A stretch of DNA of 64,000 nucleotides, from positions 18,796,001 through 18,860,000 of the forward strand of contig NC_071347.1 of assembly GCF_027744825.2 (NCBI RefSeq), written 5' to 3'. Source of the stretch: Synchiropus splendidus (lineage: Eukaryota > Chordata > Actinopteri > Syngnathiformes > Callionymidae). Each line of letters opens with the position of its first letter. Position 1 is the stretch's first letter. Under the pieces are notes generated by a model. The model saw nothing but the letters and a program-made list of their open reading frames with translations. It searched no databases and was not told the origin of the DNA. The translations under genes and the position numbers were made by a program. Below are positions 11,856 to 34,700 of the stretch, piece by piece.

Positions 11856-14707
11856 TCATATGCTTTTGTCGAACTCATGGGCGATTTTGAAGGCAGTGCT
11901 TTTGAGGCCGACTCCCTGCACGTTCATGAGGATGGTGACCACCACTCCGCGTGGAAGCGTTTGTCCGTCCAGGGCTTCATCGGTGGGCAACACCAGGAGG
12001 ACGCTGCTGGCCCCGACGGCGCCCCCTGTGTGAGAAACAAAGCACCTGCGCCTCTTGCACTGCCCGTACTTGTGCTTCTCCTTCACGACCATCCAGCCTT
12101 GAGCGTAAAGATGATCCTTGTTGGAGTTGGACTCGGTCCGGTCCACAGCCTCCCACAGCTCCTGAATGGTTTTGGGTTTAAGGAAACCCGGCAGCAGGTT
12201 TTTGGGGTCCTGCAGTTGGGCGACCTGGTAGCTGTAGAGAAGCGCGTTCCCGAACAGCAGCAGGTCCTCCACGTTGGACAGGAAGCCACCCCCAGCCCAC
12301 TTGTAGGAGTTGTCCACGTAGGGGCAGTTCACCACCCGCCCCTTCTTGTTGACGTGATAGAATCTGTGGACGCGCAGAGATACACACTTCTGTTCTGTGA
12401 AGCCGCAGCGGTGCCGCGCGTGTTACTCACCTGGATCGATGGTAAATGATGGGGTCGTTCTGCTCCGCCACGGTGTGGTCCATCCCCAGCTCGTAGAACA
12501 TGCTCATCATTAGATCCAGGAAGCGCTGACCCGAGGCCCGCTCCATCACCGCGCTCAGAAGAGTGAAGCCATGAGTGGAGTAGAGAAACGTGGTTCCTGC
12601 AAACAAAAAGTCGATTCAGAACAGTGAATCCTGCAGATGCTTTCATTTTGCACCTGGCTTGTAGATGAGCGGGTCGTCCTTGAAGAGGTCCAGCGCCTGG
12701 ATGACATTTTCAAAGTTGTCCTTCAAGTAATACTCCTCCTGTTCAAACTCTTTCTTCGCCTGAGCACTGTTTTCCTGGGTGTTCGGTTTGCTCTCAGCAG
12801 AGCTCTTCTCCTCCTCTGTCTCCTGAGCGGGCGGCTTCAGCGGCCGCTTGGCTTTCTCCCTCACCTTCCTGCCGTCCTTCTCGTAATGTCTTATTCCACT
12901 CAGGTGGGACAGAAGCAAACGGGGGGTGATGGTGACCTGCAAGAGGATGAAAAGACTGAGCACAAAAGAAAGGATGAAAGACTAGGTATTAAAGTCGACT
13001 GACATCCTGGCCGTCAAACTGCTTCACAGGAAACTCCGGCACATATTTCTGGACCGGAGCATCCAGGTCCAGTTTCCCTTCTTCACACAGAAGTGCAGCA
13101 GCGGCGGAGGTGAGCGGTTTACTGATGCTGGCGATTCTCATCACAGTTGTTGGGCCGCACGGCACGCGGTTCTCCAAGTCGGAATAGCCAAACCCTGAAG
13201 GGTCGATTCAGAATTTCAGTAGGACAACATTATAATATTAGTAGGGGTGGGATTCGATTAAAAAAATTAATCTAGGAGACAGGAAAGGTTTTACACCTCA
13301 ATATGAAGAAAAAACAGTCAGTTAAATGGAGCTAACGGGACACGTCTGCATACAGAGGCTGCGTTATACACAATAACAAAGCGCGTCGTGGGTCAGCTGG
13401 TCGGTCCGCGCACGTTATGTTTTTTCCAGCTTATTTCGGGGGCGTTCCAGTTCTGGATTTTCGTTCGAAATCCGAAGCAAAAAAAATCTCGAAATCTTTG
13501 TTCAAACTCCGGGACGTTCGAAAACACTGTATTTGCCACAAGAAGCCACATTTCTCAATTTGAATGAATTTGGTATATTTCTGGACCGAATGAAACATTT
13601 AAACAACAAAATATTGTTTATTTTGCATCAGTTTGACAATGGCACAATAAATCACGATGGTGGCTATATTCAAGTTTTTATATCACCTTATTTAAACTAA
13701 AGCTCTTTTAATGTCTTGAAAATATTGGTCTTAAAATGAAACATTCCGCCCTTAAGTCCAAGTAACTATTCTCAGTGGATTCCTCCATGTTTGTTGTTGT
13801 TGTTCTCATCCTAGCTGCCATGTGTCTCGCGCATCAGTGTGATCAGTGGACCAGGAACTACTGCACTTACAAAGGTTCTGTGTTAAAATTAAATTAAATT
13901 AAATTCTTAAATATATAAAGCGTTTTTTTAAATAACTTACTCGTAATAAACTTGTTAAAGTTCCACCACTAAACTATTCGTCTAATTTCTATTGACTTCA
14001 CTGAGCTAAAATAGTCAATAAAACATATAAAACAAATTCCAAGCAAATAAGTTAAGTGCATTCAGTTGTTGGCTTTTAAGGAGAACTAGAACGGAGAGAT
14101 GTCCTGCTTGTAAAACATGACTATAGCATCACGTTAAAATCGATAGAAGACAATATGTTAGCGTCAATTTGACAGTTGAAATACAAAACTGCAGCGACGA
14201 ACCTTCACTCCAGACCTGGTGACCATTGACCGACACCCCCACCACCAGACCCGGTGCGCCGACCTCCGCCTGCCGAGGACAAGCACACAGGAACCATCTG
14301 AGCGTCTCGAGCCTCGCACACACACACCGGGGTCCCAGAGCAAAACAGGGTCACACATCATCACGTGTTCCTACTTGAATCCTCTTGAGCAGCTCTCGAC
14401 TCGCTTCGATCGCAGCTTCATATCCGCCAATCCTCAAATTCTCTCCGTCACCACAGGGAACGTTCGCCTTTTCTCGGTTGGTTTTCAGTCCAACCGCAAC
14501 AGCGACGCCCAAACCGAGTCCGCAGAGCCAGAGCCAGGACTTGGACCGGCGTTTACTGCAGGCAGCAGCGGCAGGGTTCGGTCCCTCGACGTGGAGTCTT
14601 TGTTGTCGTTGAAACCAAAGTGAGCGCTGTTTTAATCTTTCTGTACACCGCGACACCAAAATAGCACGGTTGAGGACACACAACTGTGACATGCTGACGA
14701 CAAACAC
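11856..14707 (-). CDS. lactb: lactb, mitochondrial serine beta-lactamase-like protein (6 exons)
   Basis: Coding exons in transcript order: 14707-14375, 14269-14203, 13194-13004, 12936-12654, 12596-12431, 12363-11856. They sum to 1548 bases: 515 residues plus TGA. LACTB is a PBP/class C beta-lactamase-fold protein that forms filaments in the mitochondrial intermembrane space and affects lipid metabolism. Visible here: an Arg-rich N terminus and a hydrophobic helix (SWLWLCGLGLGVAVAVGL), fitting mitochondrial import; the catalytic SxxK as SISK at residues 156-159; a YST motif at about 297; and the KTG-equivalent HTGG at 458-461, followed by AVGASSVLLVLP. A Lys/Glu-rich insertion (EKAKRPLKPPAQETEEEKSS and on) sits in exon 4, as in mammalian LACTB. 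All introns are GT-AG. ATG 14707 is the most upstream in frame; Met6 (14692) is an alternative. The human protein is slightly longer (about 547 aa), mostly at the N terminus. Confidence 0.95.
13529..13727. repeat. Dispersed repeat copy A (partner at 21250-21399)
   Basis: It lies in lactb intron 2. It shares a long, clearly homologous block with the tpm1 intron at 21250-21399 (…GAAGCCACATTT.TCAATTTGAATG…, …ATCACCTTATT.AAACTAAAGC…). It sits within a larger AT-rich repeat-like stretch starting near 13240 (gggtgggattcgatta), a common start of fish DNA-transposon relics. Confidence 0.7.
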
Positions 14708-14787
14708 TTTGTTTGTGTTCTACTTCTGCTCACTCTTGTTGTCATGGAGCTCTTCTTCGTTTGATCAGTAGAAAAAGTCAAACACTA

Positions 14788-14801
14788 TCGCCCCCTGCTG
14801 G
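14788..14801 (-). promoter_or_regulatory. CTCF-like motif upstream of lactb
   Basis: TCGCCCCCTGCTGG fits the reverse complement of the vertebrate CTCF core (SYGCCMYCTRSTGG) at 13 of 14 positions. It lies about 80 bases upstream of the lactb ATG. Motif match only. Confidence 0.4.
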
Positions 14802-15041
14802 ACATATATTGCAAACGCCAGTTTGGTTTCAGCTAGGACACCTTTCTGCGCCTGCGTGACTCTGTCAGCCGTCTTGTTGACGTCACCGTAGCGAATAAGT
14901 TTACAAGGTCAAAGGTAAAAAGCTCAGTTGTTGACAGAAGTTTACGAGTCTGTCCCTGTAATAAATTGCTTTTTAGATTTGTGGAGTTACATATCGGATG
15001 TTCAGTGTGTGGGGTGGAGGAAGAAACCACTGTACACTTTT

Positions 15042-15044
<3 letters not shown>

Positions 15045-15077
<33 letters not shown>

Positions 15078-15078
15078 T
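15045..15078. repeat. (AAT)n microsatellite
   Basis: About 10 AAT units lie upstream of lactb. Confidence 0.9.
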
Positions 15079-15438
15079 AATAAAAATATAATTTATACAA
15101 AACATGCAAAATAATAGAATTTAAAAGACACAGAAACATAAAAATAATATCAGGGTTTTACTTAATTTGCTGATATTAGGAAAATTCCATGTGCACAATT
15201 CCAAGTTCTCGCCTTTTATTTATTGGAGATGTATATTCAATTATTTTGAAACCATTATATTAATGGAAAAAGACAAGTGTTGTAGAAGATTTGATTTGTT
15301 TACATTATGACAAACTGTACTTTCAAACGGAAATATGATTGAAGCTTTTTAATTTTGTCTACATGAATTTATACTCTTCATATTACCCATAATTCTTTTT
15401 TCATTTTTATTCTGATTCGTTCGATTTATTTTGTATAT

Positions 15439-15560
15439 GATGTGCGTATGATATATTTATTTGTGTATGTGTTATTAAATGTATGATGCCTACAATAATG
15501 ATGTGCATATGATATATTTATTTATGTGTGTGTTATTAAATGTATGATGCCTACAATAAG
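15439..15560. repeat. 61-bp tandem duplication
   Basis: Two adjacent copies (15439-15499 and 15500-15560) share GATGTGC.TATGATATATTT and the tail ATTAAATGTATGATGCCTAC with only a few differences. The duplication is fairly recent and non-coding. Confidence 0.85.
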
Positions 15561-15721
15561 GAAGGAAAAAGAGTTTCATATAAGGCTTGTTGCCAAGTTT
15601 AACTTGAATTTCAGGTGGGCAAAAGAAATCGTTTATTATGTTATCCTTTGGAATTATTGCGGCAAATTGAATGGTAGAGATTAGCAAACACCAACCATAT
15701 TTAAAAAGTTTCCCACATGCT

Positions 15722-16314
15722 TTTATTTACTCTTTTTTTTTCAAACATTTTATATATAATAGGAACCTAAAACATCTTTTTTAAACACTGTTCAACAATC
15801 CAAAGGAAAGAAAAAAAACAATTTGGCAGACAAAATAAAGAGATTTTGCACTATGAAACTCAGATAAACACAGTAGCACCAGAGTAATAACAGATTTAAC
15901 CAACGCGTGCGACAAACTGCCCGAGCAATTCAGAGGAATGTGACTTTGAAAGTTTGAATCTGAGTTCTCAAGTGCAAAATCCACTCACTTCATCCCGACC
16001 CCATCACTTTCAATGCAGACGCTTGCAGCGATCTTTGTAACCGAGGAGACGCGGTCGCAATAGAAGACCAGTCCGGAGTAGCTTGGCTTGCATAGCGGAG
16101 TTTAAAAAAGTCGGCGGTGTTTCTCTCAACAGAGGGCAGTATCCAGCTCCTTCCTCTCCTTGGCTGAGCTCCATGTGAGGAGGCAGGACCTCCGGGGGTT
16201 TGCTCCTCCACCGGACCAGGAATGTGAGAGCAGACGTTTTTGGGAAGCAAGGTGCAAACAAAAGCCAATACCACAGTGTGAGTGTGAGGGTGCGTGGGGG
16301 CTCAGATTGTGCGT
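15722..16314 (-). other. tpm1: tpm1 exon 9d 3' UTR and candidate poly(A) signal
   Basis: The untranslated sequence following the 9d stop runs to a minus-strand AATAAA (plus TTTATT at 15722-15727). Its end is predicted only. Confidence 0.45.
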
Positions 16315-28255
<11,941 letters not shown>

Positions 28256-28500
28256 TCACCGACAAAACCTCCGAAAGAAAAAGGCAAAGAGGAGAGGAGC
28301 TGGAGGGCGTCTGTGCCTCACTGAACACGAAGCTGGAGTGCGGGCTCTGCCTCCCTGCGCACTGTCAAATATGTACTTTCAAAGGGGGGGAGACTGGATT
28401 CCTGTGGACATCCAATACTTTTTGGGGGAGGAGGCGTGTGTGGGTGCCTCCGAGGCCGACGGTGATTTGCTGCTCTTAAACATTTGACTGTTCATTCTCC

Positions 28501-28506
28501 TTTATA
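28501..28506 (-). promoter_or_regulatory. tpm1: Candidate TATA box for tpm1 exon 1a promoter
   Basis: The minus strand reads CATATAAAGG here, about 260 bases upstream of the exon 1a ATG. If used, transcription would start near 28475 with a 5' UTR of about 235 bases. An intron in the 5' UTR cannot be excluded. Confidence 0.35.
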
Positions 28507-28889
28507 TGGGATGTGATGGGCCACTCAAATGCAAAACTTCCTTCTCAAACTATGGGAGCATTGACTCTGTGTCAAGGTCTAACTGGACCGGGATTCAAGC
28601 GGCAGGCAGCTGCCTCGCCGACGTCTCCTGACAGCCACTTGTGTCTGTGTTTGTTTGGGTGGGGGGCTGTGAATCGACAGACCCCCTCGAGGCATTGTTC
28701 ACAGTCAGGAGGGCTCAAGAGTAGGAAGTGTTTAGCTGATAATGTATCAGTGCTGAAGTGCCTTTCAGCAAGGGGAGAGAGGATTCAATCCTCACACTCA
28801 AAATCCTATTACACGGTTATAACTCATCTCAAAGACGGTGCGGACTCCTGAAAGCGAGGACTCACCAGTGTCTTCTCGTCCTCCCAAGG

Positions 28890-28899
28890 TTATTTTTAG
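28890..28899. promoter_or_regulatory. tpm1: MEF2 consensus site upstream of tpm1 exon 1a
   Basis: TTATTTTTAG matches YTAWWWWTAR perfectly. It lies about 390 bases upstream of the candidate TATA box, a plausible place for a muscle-gene enhancer site. Motif match only. Confidence 0.35.
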
Positions 28900-29564
28900 T
28901 AGCATCTTCTCCTCCTTGCACCTGCCCTGGTCTGTAATATAGATCCGCCACGTCATGCCAAGAACCCAAGGTCCAATGCTATTAGATACGCCGACCAAAA
29001 TACTCTCGCTCGGGCTTCAGTCTGTTTTACAGAATATTGTTGACACCACAGAGGACATACAGGTCTATCTTCAGGCAGCAGGAGCTGGGAGAAAACAGTT
29101 GTAAAAAATAAAAATAAAAAATAAAAATAAAGCATGACGTGAAAAGCTGTTAAATTAGGATGGTATTTCTGGAATTAGAGGCGCCTCTTTTAGCTGAGGC
29201 AATAAGCAAACTTGCCACCGCAATCTTGAGATTGAGTTTCAGTGAAAGAGCTGGAGCTAGCTAGCCTACTGTACGTGCTAATGGCTTTCAATGGAGTGTG
29301 GAGTTGGGTCTGTAGTTCTACAGATAAAATTCCTTACGTCAAAAGTCTGCCATTTAAAAAAAGAAAAGAAAAGTCAACCACATAGAAAAGAAATCTTAAG
29401 ATTTGTTTATTAAATTACCCATATTTATCCATCCAAAAACATTGGGCTCATGTATCAGCCATAACAGTTTCAACTGTTGCAGTGTATTATGGGAGTGGAA
29501 GTATTGGTAGATAGTTATTGATAGACAATAGTGCTCAGCCTCTCTAGTCATCTAGTCATAGTCA

Positions 29565-29953
29565 TCACTTCATTGGTTCCTCGTCTTCTCTTTCCTGGTT
29601 CAGAACTGTTCTCCTCACCACAAGTCCAGTCTGTTGTTCCGCTTCAGTCCGAAAATGGTCTTTTATGAGGCACTCACTGGTGTTGGATTTAAACCACCAA
29701 CCTACTGTGAGGAAGTGAGATTTAAGCAGGAATAATAGAAACATCACAGCAAACTTTATTTTGTCCAAGAGACTGAGATCTTCTCAAACAATACATCCTC
29801 ACTCCCATGGCGAGGAAAGAGGACTTTTGCGTCCTATAGTGACGCCGAAGGCAGCCTTCAGCGTCGCATGTCGAAGCATTAGGTTTTCGTCACTTCATTG
29901 GTTCCTCATCTTCTGTTTTCTGGTTCAGAACTGACCTCCTCACCACGGGTCCA
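29565..29953. repeat. Repeat block: 65-bp direct repeats flanking repeat copy A
   Basis: 29565-29629 and 29890-29953 are direct repeats (TCACTTCATTGGTTCCTC.TCTTCT…CTGGTTCAGAACTG…CTCCTCACCAC). Between them lies copy A (29643-29880) of a unit found again at 30899-31117. Confidence 0.75.
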
Positions 29954-30898
29954 GACCTTCTTACCTCCCTGACGTTGTCTCCAAGCTCCTCCCTCTGATG
30001 GTTCTCTCTCGACCCCTCAGACTGGGTTGCGACCCCAGACTGAGGGGTCGGCTGTTGACCCCGTTAAAAATACATATGTAACTGAATTTCCACTTATTTC
30101 ACTATTATGAGGTAACTTTTGAAATAAAAACTCATTTGTAGAACAAAATCATTTTTGTTTATTTTCATTGTGATATGAAACGTGGCCTCCCCGCAGTGAA
30201 AAACTCAAACATTCTGCAGCGTGATGCTAAACACAGTAGTTATTATCGAACTCATCACAGACAATGCGTCGCTCACATCGCTGTCACCCCGACACGCTCG
30301 CTTCTTTGCCGCTGCTAATCTTTATTTGCAATTTGATCCCGATGATCTCAAGCAGCCATTTCACTTAATAGACTCCGGGGAAAGGTTACGGAGGCGCGGT
30401 GGATTTACCGAGGCATTCTGGGAATGAAAATAAGCTCCATTATGATGCTTTCCTTCAGCATATTGGCGCAGTAAAAATAGTTCAGAGCTCAAAAGCCTGC
30501 TTCTTTGATGACACGGAATCTCAAGGTGGCTTTTTTTTCCGCGAGGAAAATCAACAACAAAGCCGTCCAGACATGTAATTTTAGCCCTTTGGAAAATATT
30601 CCGCTGGTCTGAAGCCGCCGTGCAAAAAGGGCTGATAAGTATTTCAAGTATGGAAAAGTATGCTGCTTCCTTCAACTCACCATTGAGCTTCTTTAAAAGT
30701 TGCAGTTTGTAAAATGTGTGGTTACTTGGAGCTGTCCAACGACGTCATGATGGTCAGAATTTTAAACAGGAGAGTAGCGGACGAGTCATTTTCTAGCTTT
30801 CTGAGCCTTTGTTTATAGACACAAATGCATGGTGAAAGACACTTGGGTTTAACGGATGCAATTCTTGCTGTTTTATTGCTTAGTCACTGTCATTCCAA

Positions 30899-31117
30899 TT
30901 CAGTCCGAAAATGGCTGTTTATGAGGCACTCACTGGTGCTGGATTTAAACCGCCAACCTACTGTGAGGAAGTGAGATTTAAGCAGGAATAATAGGAATGG
31001 CAAAGCAAACTTCATTCTTCTCAAACAATACATCCTCACTCCCATGGCGAGGAAAGAGGACTTTTGCGTCCTATACTGACGCCGAAGGCAGCCTTCAGCG
31101 TCGCACGTTGAAGCATT
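30899..31117. repeat. Repeat copy B (partner 29643-29880)
   Basis: It is highly similar to 29643-29880 in the same orientation: TTCAGTCCGAAAATGG start, GAGGCACTCACTGGTG, CCCATGGCGAGGAAAGAGGA, GGCAGCCTTCAGCGTCGCA. It lacks about 24 bases present in copy A and is not flanked by the 65-bp direct repeats. A weak, diverged relative may lie at about 55.40-55.49 kb. Confidence 0.8.
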
Positions 31118-31449
31118 TTTCAATTGAAGCACATGTTCTGCCTTACGCGACGCCATGTGCAGTACAACAGTTTGGGTTTGAGACAGGCCATGGGAAGGCA
31201 CTTTTTTTCTCCTACACATAACATGTCAGCTGCGAGTTGAAGGCACCTGACATCCAAAGTATTTCAGTGAAGACAGCTTCCGAATGTCTCCTACTACAAG
31301 GGCAGGAAAAAACAATCTTTACTCAGTTGAAATTCCCACTCTTCAGCAAGCTGCACTTATCATCAGTCGAGACTGCAAAAGTCCACTTTCACAATGTGAG
31401 GATGGGTCGTCTTAAACATGACAATTGTAGTATTGGGTTGGTACTACGT

Positions 31450-31777
31450 GGCCTTTCACACCAACACGGGTGCTGGTTCCAGTTCCTGAACACAATTTAA
31501 ATCCAAAACTTGCTTGGAACCTGAAAACATGGTGCACAGCTGAACCCATCATTGGTGGCTCTGTGCTTTTTGACTGTCATGTCTTGTTAGATACCAGATG
31601 CCTTCGACCCGTTCATCTTCTATGTCTTGTCATCATCGAAAGTGCTTTCTCATAGGCTGAAAACAAATAACTTCACTGAAGCGAGGAACACTTGGTTGGT
31701 TCAATAGCAAGCACCAAGGTTCTGAGAACCCAGAACGGACTGGTTCCAGAACCAGAAACGTGTTGGCGTGAAAGGCC
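31450..31777. mobile_element. MITE-like element with 19-bp terminal inverted repeats
   Basis: GGCCTTTCACACCAACACG (31450-31468) matches the reverse complement of 31759-31777 at 18 of 19 positions. Weaker pairing continues inward (CTGGTTC). The 328-bp interior is non-coding. Size and end style fit a non-autonomous DNA transposon. I could not find a convincing target-site duplication, so the superfamily is open. Confidence 0.65.
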
Positions 31778-34700
31778 CTGCAGAGAAGCAGAACCACTGC
31801 TCGTCCTCGTCCGGATGGATAATGTCCCCAGATGGCCTCGGAATTTCTCTGGACTCTACAGTTGTTTTAGGGAGAGGGAAGTCTGGGCTTCTTTGCTGCC
31901 CCCGCGACTTGGAGAAGAGGAGGAAATACATTCTTTTGCTCATTGTCCTTTGTGTTTTCACAACCAGAGCCTTCATGACAAAAGATAGCAGAATATGATG
32001 CCAAAAAAGAAGCTCAAGCTGCACTTTCAGGAGCCAAGTATTTCTTCAATGCTCATCCTCGCAAACAGCTGACAGGAAGTCTTTTTCGGAATTCCTCGTG
32101 TGATAGTGAGGGGAGAAGACGAAGGTATTTCCTGAAGAACACACTGGTGAGCTGAGCGACACGGCTCTCATATTTTTATCATGGCCACTGTGACAGCTTT
32201 ATTACACATAACAAGCGCAAGAGACAAACAAAGTGACATGAGATGCAATTACCAGCTCAATTGTTGGCACGGGTCGGACAACAACGGTCGGGATGATTCA
32301 AGAGTTTGAGCTCTCCTCTATTTCGGTGACACGGAGCGGCAGTTCCAAGGCGCTTTAATGCTAATGCTGCCTCACTGAATGAGTTAATCTGTTAGGCCGA
32401 CAGCGACAAGCCACCACGTATGTGGAATGTGGGTCTCTCCTCAGTGAGACTAAGCTTCACTTGGCCGCTCTGCCGAAACTGATGCTTGGATAAGACCACT
32501 CTCTGGAGAGACATTTAAAGATCACGGCTGAAATATCACTGTATCTGATGAGCCTGTTTACGGGAACCGGACGGGAACAACCCTGCTCCGATTCCTGGTC
32601 AAATATTCCCAGAACGTGAGCAGATGAACACACAAAAAGTATTTGTCTTTCAACTTATATGAGAGTCTAATAATTGAATTCTTCAATAGAAATACCATGG
32701 CAGAACTGTAGGGTACTAAAGGGATCAACAGGTTGTGCGACTACAGTGTGGGCTGCTGGCTGGAGAGCTGCCCTTGAGCAAGGTGCCAAAGGAGCAACTG
32801 TGGCAGCCCACTTGTGTTGACTCTACCCACAGTTGTCCGTCGCTACTATATTAAATTAGCGTGGCTAATTTTCAGTGCTAATCCAGAGTGAACCGTCGTG
32901 TTACGATGCCTGCCACTTTTATGTCATCGTACCATCTCACCAGGTGAGCTTCATTCTTTCACATCTCCAGTCACTTTTTGTTTATTTTTAATAAATAATT
33001 CTGTGTCAAAACTGCGCTCCTGAATGGAAAACTAACGCTGGAAGAGCTAGCTAAAGCTAGCGGCAGCGCAGTGTTGTTGGCAGAGTCCAAGTCGAATGCC
33101 ACTTGAAGATTTCTGCAGACACGGACCAGATATATATATAGAGAGAGCGCGAGAGAACTGCTGGGCTCTTCGGGACGCTACCCTGGGGAATAGATAGCTC
33201 CATGCTGGGGCAGAATCATTTAGCAGAGCAAAAACCCAGGCGGGGGGGTGGAGAGGAGGGGTGCGGCTGCAGTAACTCAAGCCTTTCAGGGGGTTCATTC
33301 AAAGCAACGCTGCACCGACAAACACTTTTAGTCCCAAGTGGAGTATCTGGGAGCACAGGTGCACTGGGAACCTGCCCTGCCCAAGAGACGGCCCCCGTAT
33401 TTAGCATGATAGATTTGTTGCAATAAGGCCGTGACACTTTGACTCACGCCGTTTTGCGTGGAGATAAATCTGTCATTACAGGCGTAAATCACTTTCTCTG
33501 TTGTTTTCTCTGTAGAAAGAGTGACAGCTCAGTTTGGGAACTTTGAGGCGGACTGTTTTTTTTTTTAAAGTGTAGCGGAGCCAAATTCCTGCTGAATGAA
33601 GGTCAAATATTTCAGCTGCAGGTGGACAGCGTCTGCCAAGGTTCGCCAAAGTCGCTGTTACATGAAGCACTCTGTCATCTCGCAAATCTGGACTTCATTT
33701 CTTATGAGAATGGAGAACAAATTCTCTCTTGTTTAGCTGCTCTGCGGTCGGCCTTTAAAGCGGCGCTGTATTTTCCCGGCGCTAACTTTGAAGGATGAAT
33801 CACCGAGTATAAAATGAGTTTAAAGTCAATAGTTTCAGCGCCACAAACAGAAATGTGGGGGGAAGTCACCGTGCGGGGGAATAGTTGTGGCCGCTGCCGG
33901 ACTCCTCCCTGACTGTTTGTTGTGTTTCAGCTGTATGGACCGGGACACACACACGGAGCAGCAAGAATGCCGGCCGTATCTGATGCTGCTCGCTCAGCTC
34001 TGACCAAGAAGGGAGGAGCGGGGTTCATCGAAGGGGAACCGCTCATCTCAGGCACGGAACAAAAAAAAAGAGTTTTCAACAGAATTCCCAGCACGAACAG
34101 ACGCTGAATACGCCACGAACAAGTCGATGTAGAGTGGAAGCTAATGTTTATTTGCTCGCCAGATGAAAGATAATTCAAATACTTCCTCCAGCGCTGAGGA
34201 ATCTTGCAGCTTCCTCCACTTACACAGTCATTATTTTCCTCCAGCATCGGAGCCGCCCAGCCACGCTGTTGATGGCTCTCTTCAAATATTTGCCTCCAAT
34301 CATCCTCCCCTTATGTCACAGGGCACGAATTTTCCATGTTCGCACGCGGAGACACAGTCTTCCATATATGTGTCCTTATTTGGACTCTCGCTCTCCCGGT
34401 ATATGAGGAGAGGGCCGTGCTGCGGGGGCTTTTGTGAGGTCCAGAGACGCACTCCATATTTCTTTCCATTCCACCAGACTGTAAAACTTCCCGGTATGTT
34501 CTCCCAGCTCAGCTCTCCTTTAAAGTAAAAGCCTCGTGTCCAAGAACTTTGTGGGAGAATGACTTCTTTGCCTCACTGTTTTCAGGAACACAGAAATTGG
34601 GGCGCAAGTGAAGGTTCACCTCCTGTACTGAGGGTCAGCAGTGAAAACTGTTATTATATTTGAATAAACTGGAGATGAACCAAGTCTGAGTCACTTTTTT

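Larger units (their letters stand above)
14708..15715. other. lactb upstream region / gap to tpm1 3' end
   Basis: Only about 1 kb separates the lactb start from the tpm1 exon 9d 3' UTR. It includes a CTCF-like site (14788-14801), an AAT microsatellite (15045-15078) and a 61-bp tandem duplication (15439-15560). No TATA box is evident for lactb and no coding sequence is supported. Confidence 0.5.

Noticed and set aside
11877..12449. 190-codon plus-strand ORF
   Set aside because: Antisense shadow of the last lactb exons.
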